DNA of 64,000 nucleotides from Hypomyces perniciosus (lineage: Eukaryota; Ascomycota; Sordariomycetes; Hypocreales; Hypocreaceae), in NCBI GenBank assembly GCA_008477525.1, contig SPDT01000013.1:915501-979500 (forward strand), given 5' to 3'. The notes beneath the pieces were generated by a model. It searched no databases and was not told the DNA's origin. It saw only the letters and a program-made list of their open reading frames with translations. A program made the position numbers and the translations under genes. Shown piece by piece: positions 49,616-60,014 of this stretch. Position 1 is the first letter of the stretch, and each line of letters opens with the position of its first letter.

Positions 49616-51285
49616 GGTTTTTGGGGCTCGCGGTTGAGAGATTGGTTACTTCTTTAAGTCTCCAAGAATGCAAAGATAAATAAGGCTTGCTGTCGTTCAC
49701 TTATAGAGTGTCATGCATGTAGATAAAAGCGATACTACCTGTAGCTAGCAGAATCAGCAGCTCCAAAAAAAACGGTGGTACTTAGTCCGAAGAAGAAACG
49801 AAGAAGAGGAGGAAAACCTGTCAATTTACATGATTCTTAGGTCGAGTCAAACAAGGCTAGGAACGCAATCCTAGCTGACATTGGACCATAACGAAGGTCG
49901 CTACCGGCGGAGTCGGAGGCAGACACATTGTCATCCACAGAGGGCGCTCAGAAAAAAAGTTCTCACCGTCTTTGCCAATTGGATTGGATCTTCAGGTCAA
50001 GGTTCTGGCAAGCAGCCGTCACCGCGCCACGACCTATGTTTCACGGTTTGTTTGTACTGTGAGCCATGACGTCAATCACAACTTGGCGTCATCGTATCTG
50101 CAGGAGACGGCTCAGAAGTTGGTCAGACAACACAGTGTGAATCCATCGAAGAACGACGACTAGCGTAACGCGTGGAGAGTGGTTGGATGAGACTTGGATC
50201 CCTGGTGGATGTCAATGAAGATCTTTGGCTTGAAGGAGGAATCTGGAGGTTTTGCTGGTGTAAGTTTGGCTCTTGGCGGGGTTTGTGTATCCCCGCCATG
50301 GCCGGCTACATGTTAATCCGGGGCGAATGCTTGACGGCGATTGGCTGTGCGGAGGGGCAGTGGGTACGTACAGTGGAACGGCATGACAAGTGGGGCTCAG
50401 GCTTATGTTTTCGTTCGGTGGTCCACTTGGTTTGTGAGCGAACGCCATGGCTTGGAGACAGATGCATCGTATTAATTGGTAAAAGCAGTGATTGGGCGGC
50501 CGTAATCAGAGATTGCGGCTGCATGTCTCTAGATTCTAGCCAAAAAATTAAAAATTGTGTCTACAGAAGCGCCAGTTTTGACTGATTCTGTCCACGGATA
50601 GATATGAAATTAATAGGTGTACAAAGCACAAGTACTGCATACACCCCAAGTGCTGAAATGCAATTATCCGAGCACCGGACCGGTGTGGAGGAGGTATCGG
50701 GTGGATGCCACGGCATCGGCCTCTCTCGGCCTCGGAAGAAGGCATTCTGCCAAGCCATGTGGCTCTGCGGGTCCGCCGTCTCCGAGAAGGGGATCCTTCG
50801 CCGAAGTCTCCATTGGTGACGTAGTTGTTAAGCACTACGAAGTACCTACCTAGTAATAATGCCTCTCCCCTGTTGTTTGTTCCCCCCTTTCACTAATCGA
50901 CCAACAGCTTTTACTCAATTTACTGCCAAATGGAGGCAAACTGCCTCATCACTTACATTAGCTGCAGACACGGACCTTGTGCCTCGTCACCTGCAGAACT
51001 TTGACAGACGTAAGGCGCAGTAAGCAGTATGTATACGAACACTCGAGAGCCGACACGACGTATCATATTTACGCCCATACCTTATTACGTATGTACCTAG
51101 CTGTCGCAAATCACCAAGCTGGTCTCGGTGTTTGGGTGTCTCGGCGACTGTCCGCCTGAGGTCCCACCATCTCTAACAAACCAATCTCCAAGACTGACAT
51201 CACCCGCGTTTACTTCATCCTCAGCTCCCAATGACTCTCGACAACAGGCACTCAGTGTTGCTAGCTACTACCAAACACCCCCAAA
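49616..51285. promoter_or_regulatory. Divergent promoter, choline oxidase / aldehyde dehydrogenase
   Basis: A 1.67-kb spacer between two divergent starts. No gene is supportable inside it. A CGAAGTAC word lies near 50837. Confidence 0.5.
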
Positions 51286-52812
51286 ATGACCTTTTCTAAA
51301 GAAATCCATACTTTCCACTCTGGTCGGGCCCAGTCCCAATCTTCCGGCTCACACACCTTCATCTCTGTCGACCCCAGCACCGCAAAGCCTCTGGCCACCA
51401 TCTACACCACCACTCCTTCACAGCTCAATGATGCCATCGCCTCTGCCCATGCCGCCTTTCCATCATGGTCACAGACTCCAGCCCCTAAACGCGCTACCGT
51501 TCTCCTCCGCGCCGCTGCCATCCTCCGTGAGCGTAACGATGCTCTTGCCCTGACCGAGATGCTCGACACTGGCAAAGCCTGGTCTGAGACTTCCACAGTT
51601 GACATCGTCACTGGCGCAGATGTTCTCGAGTACTACGCCCACTTCATTGCAAACAGCCAGCCTGGCCAGCACACCAGTCTCCGACCGGACGCCTATGTGC
51701 TTACTAGCCATGAGCCGCTGGGCGTCTGTGCCGGCATTGGCGCATGGAACTACCCCATCCAGATCGCCTTGTGGAAGTCCGCGGCTTGCCTTGCTGCGGG
51801 TAATTGCATGGTATACAAGCCCAGCGAGGTCACTCCCCTCCATGCGAATACTCTAGCAGAGATCTACATCGAGGCCGGTCTCCCACCCGGTGTGTTCAAT
51901 GTCGTCTACGGTGATGGACCCAGCGTCGGCGCTCCCCTAGTAGCTCATGAAGGCATCGCCAAGGTCAGCTTCACCGGTCAGGTCAGTACGGGAAGCAAAG
52001 TTGCCAGCGAGGCTGCCAAGGGCATGAAGGGCATCACCATGGAACTCGGCGGAAAGAGTCCCCTCGTCGTTCTCCCAGACGCCGACGTTGATGAAGCGGC
52101 CGATGTAGCCATGGCTGCCAACTTTTTCTCCACTGGCCAGGTCTGCACAAATGGCACCCGAGTCTTCATCCCTGACACATTGCTGCCCCGCGTGGAGGAA
52201 GCTCTGATCAAGCGATGTCGCGAGGGCATTCGCATGGGCATGCCAAGGGACGAAAAGACAAACTTTGGCCCTGTAGTCAGCAGCGCCCAGCATGACAAAG
52301 TCAACATGTACATCAAGCATGGCAAGGAGGTTGACCGCGCAAAGGTGCTGTACGACGGCGCAGTGGATGCGCAAAAGACGAAACCCACACCAGACGGCTT
52401 CTGGGTCCCGCCCGTCATCTTCACCAATTGTACGGATAACATGCGCGTTGTGCGCGAGGAAATCTTCGGCCCCGTCATGTGCATCTTGCCCTACCAAACT
52501 CAGGGCAAAACGCAGAATGAGTGGTTGCCAGAACTGATCCGCCGTGCAAACGACACGCCAATGGGTCTGGCTGCTGGTGTGGTCGCTTCAGATTTGAGTC
52601 TGGCGCAGGATGTCATTCGGCAGCTTCAAGCAGGTATTACCTGGATCAATACATGGGGCGAGTCACCCGCTGAGATGCCCGTTGGTGGGTGGAAAATGAG
52701 TGGCGTTGGGGTTGAGAATGGCTTTGAGGGTATTCGAGCTTATATGAGAACCAAGAGCACGCTGGTCCAGTTGGGCAAGGGGGCAACCAAGGGCTTGTTC
52801 GCCAAATTATAG
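51286..52812 (+). CDS. Betaine aldehyde dehydrogenase-like ALDH
   Basis: Intronless, 508 residues, typical for the family. It would oxidise betaine aldehyde to glycine betaine with NAD(P)+. Visible motifs: GVCAGIGAWNYPIQIALWK in the cofactor/substrate region; FTGQVSTG for the dinucleotide; general base Glu253 in TMELGGKSP; catalytic Cys287 in STGQVCTNGTRVF; EEIFGPV; and the C-terminal PVGGWKMSGVGVENG typical of betaine/aminoaldehyde dehydrogenases. The protein ends FAKL, a weak PTS1-like tripeptide. The adjacent divergent choline oxidase completes a two-step choline-to-glycine-betaine pathway. The ALDH family call is certain; the substrate is inferred from similarity and context. Confidence 0.88.
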   Translation: MTFSKEIHTFHSGRAQSQSSGSHTFISVDPSTAKPLATIYTTTPSQLNDAIASAHAAFPSWSQTPAPKRATVLLRAAAILRERNDALALTEMLDTGKAWSETSTVDIVTGADVLEYYAHFIANSQPGQHTSLRPDAYVLTSHEPLGVCAGIGAWNYPIQIALWKSAACLAAGNCMVYKPSEVTPLHANTLAEIYIEAGLPPGVFNVVYGDGPSVGAPLVAHEGIAKVSFTGQVSTGSKVASEAAKGMKGITMELGGKSPLVVLPDADVDEAADVAMAANFFSTGQVCTNGTRVFIPDTLLPRVEEALIKRCREGIRMGMPRDEKTNFGPVVSSAQHDKVNMYIKHGKEVDRAKVLYDGAVDAQKTKPTPDGFWVPPVIFTNCTDNMRVVREEIFGPVMCILPYQTQGKTQNEWLPELIRRANDTPMGLAAGVVASDLSLAQDVIRQLQAGITWINTWGESPAEMPVGGWKMSGVGVENGFEGIRAYMRTKSTLVQLGKGATKGLFAKL

Positions 52813-53120
52813 TCCATATAAGACAGAATGGGTGATGACTGATCGATGTTATAATGAAAGCATCTATGACACAAATTGATAGCAATGCATGAGCTGGCGT
52901 TTGTGTTACACCGGTTCACTCAGTGGCCATAGAAGACCATGGAAATAACTCATATCCAGCGACTGCTTAGAATTGCTGTATTTAAATAGGAAAAGTTTTG
53001 TCCCTGTTTATTGTCCCGCTTTGCTTAGGTAGTCAAACAAAGATTGAGGTCAACAGTTATCGCACCGGTAGAACATATTAGACATTAGTGTAATGAATGA
53101 ACCTACTCATACATCTGGCC
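52813..53120. other. Convergent intergenic spacer
   Basis: 3' flanks of the ALDH gene and the membrane-protein gene. Nothing else seen. Confidence 0.55.
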
Positions 53121-54050
53121 TCATTGTAGTATGGCAAAGTCCCATCCCGATCGAGCCTGATGAGCATCGCCCAGGTTGCTCTTTAACCAACATCTATGGT
53201 CGCTTCCTGGATCACCTGGAATAATGCCCCATCCACAGCCAGCACATCCTGGATATTCAGCACAATTGATCATACAGTCCTCCATGTTGGCTGTCCAAAC
53301 ACTAGCTAGATCGACGGCCTGCCCTGTGCCGGTATAGTCTATTCCACAAATACGCAAGAAAGTCTTGTCCGAATTTGGAAGCTGGTATTTTGTATTATTT
53401 GCCGTCGGACAGGCACTAAGAGCTGATGTTGTGGGAGTCGGCTCGGAGGACGAGATTGAGGTTGGTTGGGTAGTGGTTGCCTCCCTATTCAGCAATGAGA
53501 GAGAATTCATCATACATTTAGCTTAGCTTTGCAGAGTTTCCTCCTACCTAGTTTGTGCATCTGATTTGTGCCTCAAACCAAGACCAACACCGACACCAAC
53601 ACCAATACCCACGAGAAGGACTGCAACAACGAGCACGAACCAGAACACCCGCCTCGTGAGTCCGCAGACGGTCGGCTTCGGGATTGGCGCAGGCGGCGCG
53701 ACACGGTCATACTTGTAGTCGTAGTAGTCGAGGGGTTTAATATGTGTCGTACTGGATGTCTCATCCAACAACTCCAGAGGTGGTGTCCCTTCGCGATAGA
53801 AGGTCCGGAAGCTTTGATCCACGGAAGTCCGGTCGTCGACCCACACGACACCCGGCGGGCCGTTGCGCCTATCCTTGTCGTCTGTTGTGTGATTGTGTTT
53901 GTCCCTGTCTTTTTTGCTTTTTTTGCTTGCCGGGGCATCGCGGACAGGGTGTCCGGAAGACCTGCTGTTGCGTCCCGGGCCACCACGGACTTGAGTCTCT
54001 CCGGAATCTCGCCCGCGTCTGTCGCCCCGGTGATTCGGCTGCATCCCCAT
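53121..54050 (-). CDS. Single-pass membrane protein with a Cys-rich tail
   Basis: Exons 54050-53548 and 53484-53121, donor GTAGGA, acceptor GAATAG, phase 2, 288 residues. The ATG at 54050 (MGMQPNHRGDRRGRDSG) was chosen as the first ATG in an otherwise open frame; 54044 is an alternative. The N-terminal ~130 residues are basic and polar, with KKSKKDRDKHNH and DYYDYKYD segments. One strong hydrophobic span follows at about 133-156, ending in a Gly-Val zipper (GIGVGVGVGLGL). After a Ser/Thr/Pro linker, a C-terminal domain has several Cys residues (CGIDYTGTGQ, then MEDCMINCAEYPGCAGCGWG). It resembles PAN/apple-like extracellular domains found in fungal surface proteins. Orientation is probably N-in, with the tail outside. 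Function unknown. Confidence 0.7.
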
Positions 54051-54706
54051 TTGACTCTCCGGAATCTGTTGCCGATGCCGCGCACCGGTCGGAGCAACAC
54101 GTGCTGACCGATGCTGTGGCCAATAAAGCCGTTTAATAGGGATGAGATGAGGGCGACAGATCTGCAATTGAATTTATCTTCAGCCAAAGCGATCTTGAAA
54201 GGAGACGCGATCTAATATTGTTCTCCTCGGTGTTTACTCCGTACTATACTCGTATTAATTTCCGGCTCTCCCAGTATCACGTGCTGCACCCTACTATCTG
54301 TACAAGACTATCCTCATTCTTGTAGGAAGTGTATCAAGTATATAGAGATTACATCTGACAAAATTCAATAGCTTGTGTGGCTAATCAAATATATTGATTC
54401 AATGTCAAACCGCGATGGCCCAAGTACGCTTTTACCGTTGACTCGTGGTTATTCTGATTCGTGGAGAATGAAACGCCATGCAGATATTGATTGACTAATG
54501 ATCCGTAAATTCTCTTCTCATACGAAGTACTCCAAAAGAAATGGTCGATACGTGTGTACAGATGGTGTATACTACTAGTAGTAGTACTATAAACATACAA
54601 ATAGGTTTTTTTTTATAAAAAAAGTGGATAATGATGAAGGAATGAGCGAGCGTTGGGGGAAGAGGGGAAGGAAGGAAGCATAAAAAATGTAATAAAAAAA
54701 AGAATC
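54051..54706. other. Intergenic region downstream of tRNA-Ser
   Basis: Promoter side of the membrane-protein gene, with a TACTCCGTAC word at 54235-54244 and short A/T runs. No gene seen. Confidence 0.5.
54694..54701 (-). terminator. RNA polymerase III T-run terminator of tRNA-Ser
   Basis: Eight consecutive T on the minus strand, a few bases after the tRNA 3' end. Confidence 0.8.
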
Positions 54707-54820
54707 CGACGGAGACAGGGTTCGAACCTGCGCACGCGAACGTATTGCATATCGAAGTTGGGAGAGAGTTGAGACTCTGTCCGTTCAAGTGCAACCCCTT
54801 AACCACTCGGGCACTCCGCC
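54707..54820 (-). tRNA. tRNA-Ser(UGA) with intron
   Basis: Read on the minus strand, the acceptor stem GGCGGAG pairs with CTCCGTC (one G-U), with discriminator G. The D arm includes GAGTGGTTAA, and the T arm has GGTTCGAACC. The anticodon loop is CTTGAA, then an intron of about 33 nt (54783-54751), then A and the 3' stem strand TGCAA. The anticodon is UGA (54787-54785), which reads UCA serine codons. A long variable arm between the anticodon and T arms fits the class II serine type. A run of eight T follows about 5 nt downstream as an RNA polymerase III terminator. Confidence 0.93.
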
Positions 54821-55660
54821 TATTTGTTGTATATTGGTGGATTAATTAATATCACACATGTAGCTATTCTGAACCAAAGCGCAAATTCTCTGAATGCAGG
54901 GTAGCCGCGATAAACAGACCAATCTCCAGAAACAAGGGAGTGCAAAAGAACAAAAAAATATTATTTGCGAGGATCCGATTGACTTAGCATTTACTATGAG
55001 TCTAATTTATTCAAACCCAGCTACTCTGGCCGGAAATAACCGTTGCTTCGAGTTTGGAGGAATCGTAGAAGAATGGTAGAAGAATTGCAGGAGATCGTAC
55101 ATGTACGAAGTACTCCCTCACAAGTTCCAATGCAGACATGAGCAAGTAAGTAGTAGGACATGCGGAGAAAATCCCAAGGTTGTCAGCCACTGTCCTGCAA
55201 ATAGTGCCCCGGAAACTCCCTTATCTCCTAGCCTTTTTCACTTTAGAGACTACCAGCAGTGTATGTAGATGATCTGATGATAGCCGACTAAAGAGGATTC
55301 CTTCATGTGGAGTAACGCCCAGTCCAAATTGTCTGACGAATCAGAGTGCTGAAAATGCGACCAAGCCAATCACATAACATCGTTGGGGCAGTAAGAAAGT
55401 AGCGATGACCTCCGTTCCCGGGGTGGATCTCCCCGATGAGCGAACGGGCCTGGCGGATTTGCGGAGTCGCTTGATGAAAGCTCTACTATGTACTCCTGCT
55501 GCTGAAAGGTAGAGGGTTCTGCTCCCGAAAAGACCGCTATCTCCGTAAGATGGAGGACATATGTTGTAGTACAATCGACTATAAATACGATTATGGGCAT
55601 CTCTCAGACCTCCCACTATAGGAATCAGCATTACTCACCACATTTCAGTATCCCTTCCTA

Positions 55661-55710
<50 letters not shown>

Positions 55711-55745
55711 GTATTGTCTCTGCCCTTCAGAAGAATCCCCTTCCA
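54821..55745. promoter_or_regulatory. Upstream region of the alpha/beta hydrolase gene
   Basis: Contains the tRNA 5' flank and the hydrolase promoter and leader. The frame upstream of 55746 is open but consists of the (CT)n repeat and non-conserved residues. Confidence 0.5.
55663..55707. repeat. (CT)n dinucleotide microsatellite
   Basis: About 20 CT units, 40-80 bp upstream of the hydrolase start, probably within its 5' leader. Confidence 0.9.
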
Positions 55746-56663
55746 ATGAAGCAAAGCGTCAGTTTTGATAGCCAAGGCCTGAAACTGGCCGCCCATCTCT
55801 TCATCCCCGACAGTACAGCCGATGGAAAGCTCCCTGCCATTATCGTCGGCCATCCAGCAAGCGGTGTGAAGGAGCAAACTGCCGGTTTATACGCCCAGCG
55901 TCTTAGTGACGCCGGTTTCGTTACGATTGCCTTTGACGCTGCCTTCGGTGGGGAGAGCGAGGGCCAGCTGCGTGGACTCGAGGACCCAGGCCAACGCGTT
56001 GAGGATTTCAAGAACGCAGCATCTTTCCTTTCCAATCATGAACGAGTTGACCCGGCTCGCATCGGAGTCCTCGGCATCTGCGCATCTGCAGGGTATGTTA
56101 CTGTTGCGGCTGCGACGGACATTCGCATCAAGGCCGTTGCTACAGTTAGCGGCACCGACCTAGGCATCTTCTTCCGTAAGGGTTTCAACGGCAAACAAGA
56201 CCCTTCCGTCCTAAAGACACAGCTTGAGTTGGCGGCACAAGCAAGAACTGCAGCAGCGGCGCCAAACGGCACGATGGAGACCTTTCCTCTATTCCCACCC
56301 GATGAGGCAACTGCGCGCCAACTTGGACAATATGTCTATGAGGGTTGGGAGTATTACAATACTCCACGCGGTGCTCACCCTCGTACAACGAAGGCTTTCC
56401 CTTGGAGCAATGTCGACAAGATTGCAACGTTCAAAGGCTTTGAATTCATCTCGCAGATTGCCCCAAGGCCGTACTTGATGATCTTGGGGGCAAACGCGGA
56501 CACCAAGTGGATGGGAGAGGAAGCATTCCAGAATGCATCCGAGCCCAAAGAGTTGTTTTGGGTTCAGGGTGCGTCGCACGTCGATCTGTACGACAAAGAG
56601 GAGCCTGTTGGAAAAGCTGTAACGCGTCTTACTGACTACTATCGACAATGGCTCAAGGCTTAG
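55746..56663 (+). CDS. Alpha/beta hydrolase (dienelactone hydrolase/YcjY-like)
   Basis: Intronless, 305 residues from MKQSVSFDSQGLKLAAHLFI. An alpha/beta hydrolase fold is apparent: strand and oxyanion region LPAIIVGHPASGVKEQTAGL, then FDAAFGGESEGQ, a nucleophile elbow GICASAGY with Ser114, a late ILGANADTKW segment for the acid, and a C-terminal ASHVDLYD that supplies His. No signal peptide is seen, so it is probably cytosolic. The family includes small serine hydrolases with diverse ester or lactone substrates, and none can be named. The short length and absence of a lid fit this subfamily. It stands alone between a tRNA and an S28 peptidase, so context gives no pathway. Confidence 0.82.
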   Translation: MKQSVSFDSQGLKLAAHLFIPDSTADGKLPAIIVGHPASGVKEQTAGLYAQRLSDAGFVTIAFDAAFGGESEGQLRGLEDPGQRVEDFKNAASFLSNHERVDPARIGVLGICASAGYVTVAAATDIRIKAVATVSGTDLGIFFRKGFNGKQDPSVLKTQLELAAQARTAAAAPNGTMETFPLFPPDEATARQLGQYVYEGWEYYNTPRGAHPRTTKAFPWSNVDKIATFKGFEFISQIAPRPYLMILGANADTKWMGEEAFQNASEPKELFWVQGASHVDLYDKEEPVGKAVTRLTDYYRQWLKA

Positions 56664-57734
56664 TTAGACCTTGGAAGTTGGGGGCCGTTGCTGAATGTGT
56701 TAGGAGTTTTAGGTTGTATTTATTTCGTTGTCGTTTGCCAATATCAATTTAGTGTTTCCTGCTCCTTGCATGATATTGATATTGACCTCACATCCGTGAT
56801 CTGACTGATGTCCAATGGAGGTCACCGAGCTGAAGGGAGCACCTTGAATCAGAGCCCTACGATAAGACATCAGCGGCGCCCCGACTCCCAACTTGAAGAT
56901 GATAATGTATGTACCCCCCAAGTAGTGTATTGTCGATTTCCCTCTTGATTATGGCCGCTCTTCCACTTCTTAGACTGGTCCATGATTCGGAGGACAACGA
57001 TGAGAATAACAGCCAATAAGAGGATGTTGCTGCTGTCGCTGCTCCTGGCTGTCGTAATACTAATGCCCAGCTAATGGCAGAGCGATAAGCACGGTCGATG
57101 ATATTGCTGCCGCACGCTTAAAGCCGTTGGATTTAATTTCAATCTTGAGGCTGCAATCTTGAGGCTGGGGCTTGGCCGGGTACTGTACACGCGCTGTCTC
57201 CACCATAACATTGGAACCCTCAAGTGGGGGACAAAAAAGAGAGACCATTAATATAGCATTATATAGAAAATAACCACTGGATAAGAGTCCTTTCTAGTAG
57301 CCGAGTGCTATCCATGGCAGTGATATCAGTAATCTACAGTAATTCGTACTCTGTGGAAATTGAAGTAGTAATTTGCAGTACCTAGTTGGAGTTGGCTGTG
57401 GCAATATATGAGCAGATGTCTTGCAGTCCCTGTTTTTCTGTCACCCCCTTGGCCCTTTTGTCTCGCTCTTATTACGAAGTACGGAGTACTCGTACTCCGT
57501 ATGGATTGTGCAATTGACCCAACCAACGTGAACTTAACCTTCAATTGGAAGGCTGGACCAGGTCGTGCAGATGATGCTGTGTAATACATACAAAAGGCCT
57601 GTCTCTGACATGGAGCACTGTCTTTCGTCATCTCCGTGACCTTCCATACCAAGGACTGTGCCCCTCCCCCATTTCTGCCGTCTGGTCACTCAACACAGCA
57701 CTCGAGGAGAGTCCAGCTCGACAGACGACCCGAA
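56664..57734. other. Intergenic region with a perfect inverted repeat
   Basis: Spacer between the hydrolase and peptidase genes. TACGGAGTAC and its reverse complement, separated by 2 bp, lie at 57480-57501. A minus-strand frame near 56950-57060 includes a hydrophobic SSNILLLAVILIVVLR run, but no complete gene model could be built. Confidence 0.5.
57480..57501. repeat. Perfect 10-bp inverted repeat
   Basis: TACGGAGTAC, spacer TC, GTACTCCGTA. It belongs to the dispersed word family described in the findings and lies about 230 bp upstream of the S28 peptidase start. Confidence 0.9.
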
Positions 57735-59498
57735 ATGGTCGCCTTCAATCACATCGCCAGATATGGCGCTGCCAGCCTGGTGGCAGCAGGTTATGCCGCG
57801 GCCTTGGTTCCCCTAAACCTCGCCATACACGCCATTGACGTCCGCTCGAAGCCCGACCCCGAGCAGCGCCTCTCGATCGCGCGCGAATATCCCAACATCA
57901 AGCCCTACAACTTCTCTGTGCCCATTGACCACTTCCACAACGACTCGAGGTACGAGCCACACGCGGATGGGACATTCCCGTTGCGATACTGGCTCGACAT
58001 CTCCAACTACAAGCCTGGCGGCCCTGTCATCGTCCTCCACTCCGGCGAGTTCGACAGCGTCCAGAGGCTGCCTTATTTGCAACATGGCATCGTGCCAATC
58101 CTGACCAAGGCCACGGGAGGCGTTGGCCTCATCCTCGAGCACCGCTACTACGGCACAAGCTACCCTGTCCCCAATGTCACGACCGAAAACCTCCGCTTCC
58201 TGACGACCGACCAGGCCCTCGCCGACACAGCATACTTCGCCCAACACGTCGTCCTTCCCGGGCTCGAGCACCTCGATCTAACCTCGCCCGGAACACCGTG
58301 GATTATCTACGGTGGCTCCTACGCCGGTGGCTTTGCCGCATTTACAAGAAAGCTGTATCCGGATGTATACTGGGGCGCCATCTCGTCCTCGGGCGTGACG
58401 GCGGCCGTTGACGATCTCTGGCAGTACTTTGAGGCAGCGCGCCAGTATGCTCCTGGTAATTGTGGCCCGACCACCCAGAAGCTGACACACATCGTCGATA
58501 CGGTCCTCTTTGGAGGCGATCGCGCCAAGGTCAGCCAATTGAAGAGAATGTTTGGCCTTGGCGATCTGGAAGACGACGCCGAGTTTGCCACCACCATCGT
58601 TCGCGGCCTCTACGGGCTTCAGTCCACCAACTGGGACCCAGAAGAGGATTCCCCTCTGCTCGGTATCTACTGCGGAATCATTACCTCGGATGCCCAGCTT
58701 TTCCCCAGCACTACTCATCTAATTCACCCTGTGCGACGCCTCGTAGCCCAGGCCGGGTTTGCAGCCCAGAGCGATGTGCTTACCAATCGTATGCTCAACT
58801 ACATCGGCTATATCAGGGATGTTATCAAGGAGGATAGGCGGACGGTGTGCAAGGGCAAGACTATTGTGGAATGCTACTCCTCTCAGTCTATATCGGAGGA
58901 TGTCAGTCTGAACGCTGGATGGTTTCGAAGCTGGAGCTACCAGGTCTGCACACAGTAGGTTTTCTCTGGACAGTTAACACCATTTGTTTTAGGAGAACAT
59001 TTACTGACCAAGACATCTTGTAGGTGGGGATACTTCGTCACTGGCTCCGGAACTCCCAAGGATCAACTCGCCATGATTTCTCGGGCCATCACTCTTGAAT
59101 TCGCCTCAAAACTCTGCCAGGCTTGGTTCAACATCACCACCCGCCCGGACGTCGAGGCTATAAACAAGATGGGCGGTTTCAACTTCAGCTATCCGCGTCT
59201 TGCTATCATTGACGGCGTGCAAGACCCTTGGCGTGCAGCTTCGCCTCATGCTGCTGGCCTTCCGGATCGCAAGTCAACCGATACGGAGCCCTTTATGCTG
59301 ATTGACTGGGGTGTACACCACTGGGATGAATTTGGCCTGCCCGAGGATGCTGACATCCCAGGTCTGCCTCCAGCGCAGGTCGTCGAGGCGCACAAGGCAG
59401 AGATTGAGTTTGTCAAGGCGTGGCTGAGAGAGTGGAAGGAGGAGAAAGGGAAGTCGAAGCCGAGTCAGGACGAGGATGAAATGCCTGGGGAGCTATAA
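57735..59498 (+). CDS. S28-family serine peptidase
   Basis: Exons 57735-58954 and 59024-59498, donor GTAGGT, acceptor TTGTAG, phase 2, 564 residues. S28 enzymes (lysosomal Pro-X carboxypeptidase and dipeptidyl-peptidase II relatives) cleave after proline. The start MVAFNHIARYGAASLVAAG gives a hydrophobic N-terminus that could be a signal peptide or anchor. Catalytic elements are visible: nucleophile Ser195 in YGGSYAGGFAAF, Asp474 in IDGVQDPWR, and His505/506 in WGVHHWDEFG. Family motifs also include FSVPIDHFHND, GGPVIVLHSGE and EHRYYGTSYP. Potential N-glycosylation sites and conserved Cys fit a secreted or vacuolar protein. The C-terminal ~30 residues are Lys/Glu-rich. Confidence 0.92.
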
Positions 59499-60014
59499 AT
59501 GGATATATGAGTTTGTACGAAGGAATATGTTTTGCCTGCTACATGATACTCCAACGTTCCCAGCAAGACCGATCCAATTTCTTCTCTTCGATAATTATTT
59601 GGTCATGTCGTTTTCCTTACAATAGTGGCTGGTGTGATGGAGAGGAACCGATGCACTAAAACATATGGCACGCCTAAGGGATGTAAAAAAAAATGATGTG
59701 AAATCATCACATATAGTTCTTTACAATATCCATAAGGGCATGGCCTTCATGTGTTCTTAACTATAGCGGATTAGCATTGTGGCTGCAATGACAACCTACT
59801 TCTCTTAGGTGTTGGCTCCTCTCCTAGTATCACACTTGTCGCAACGACGGACTGTACCCATCTCTGAATCCAGATACCTTGTCTCGCCGACTCTTCACCA
59901 ATATGCAGTTCGACGTCTTGTTGCGGTCACCACGAATGAATCGATGTGTTTCATTTAAGCTAGGCTGTTCTCTCTAGATCACTCGAGCACCTTGTCCTTT
60001 CTGTCTTGCCACCG
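59499..60014. other. Convergent intergenic spacer
   Basis: 3' flanks of the peptidase gene and the NACHT gene. No feature recognised. Confidence 0.55.

Noticed and set aside
54051..54167. Longer start for the membrane protein
   Set aside because: The codon at 54167 is TTG, not ATG. The first ATG in frame is at 54050.
56709..57248. Minus-strand fragments with a hydrophobic run, possible small membrane protein
   Set aside because: Stops in all frames and no splice combination giving a complete model.
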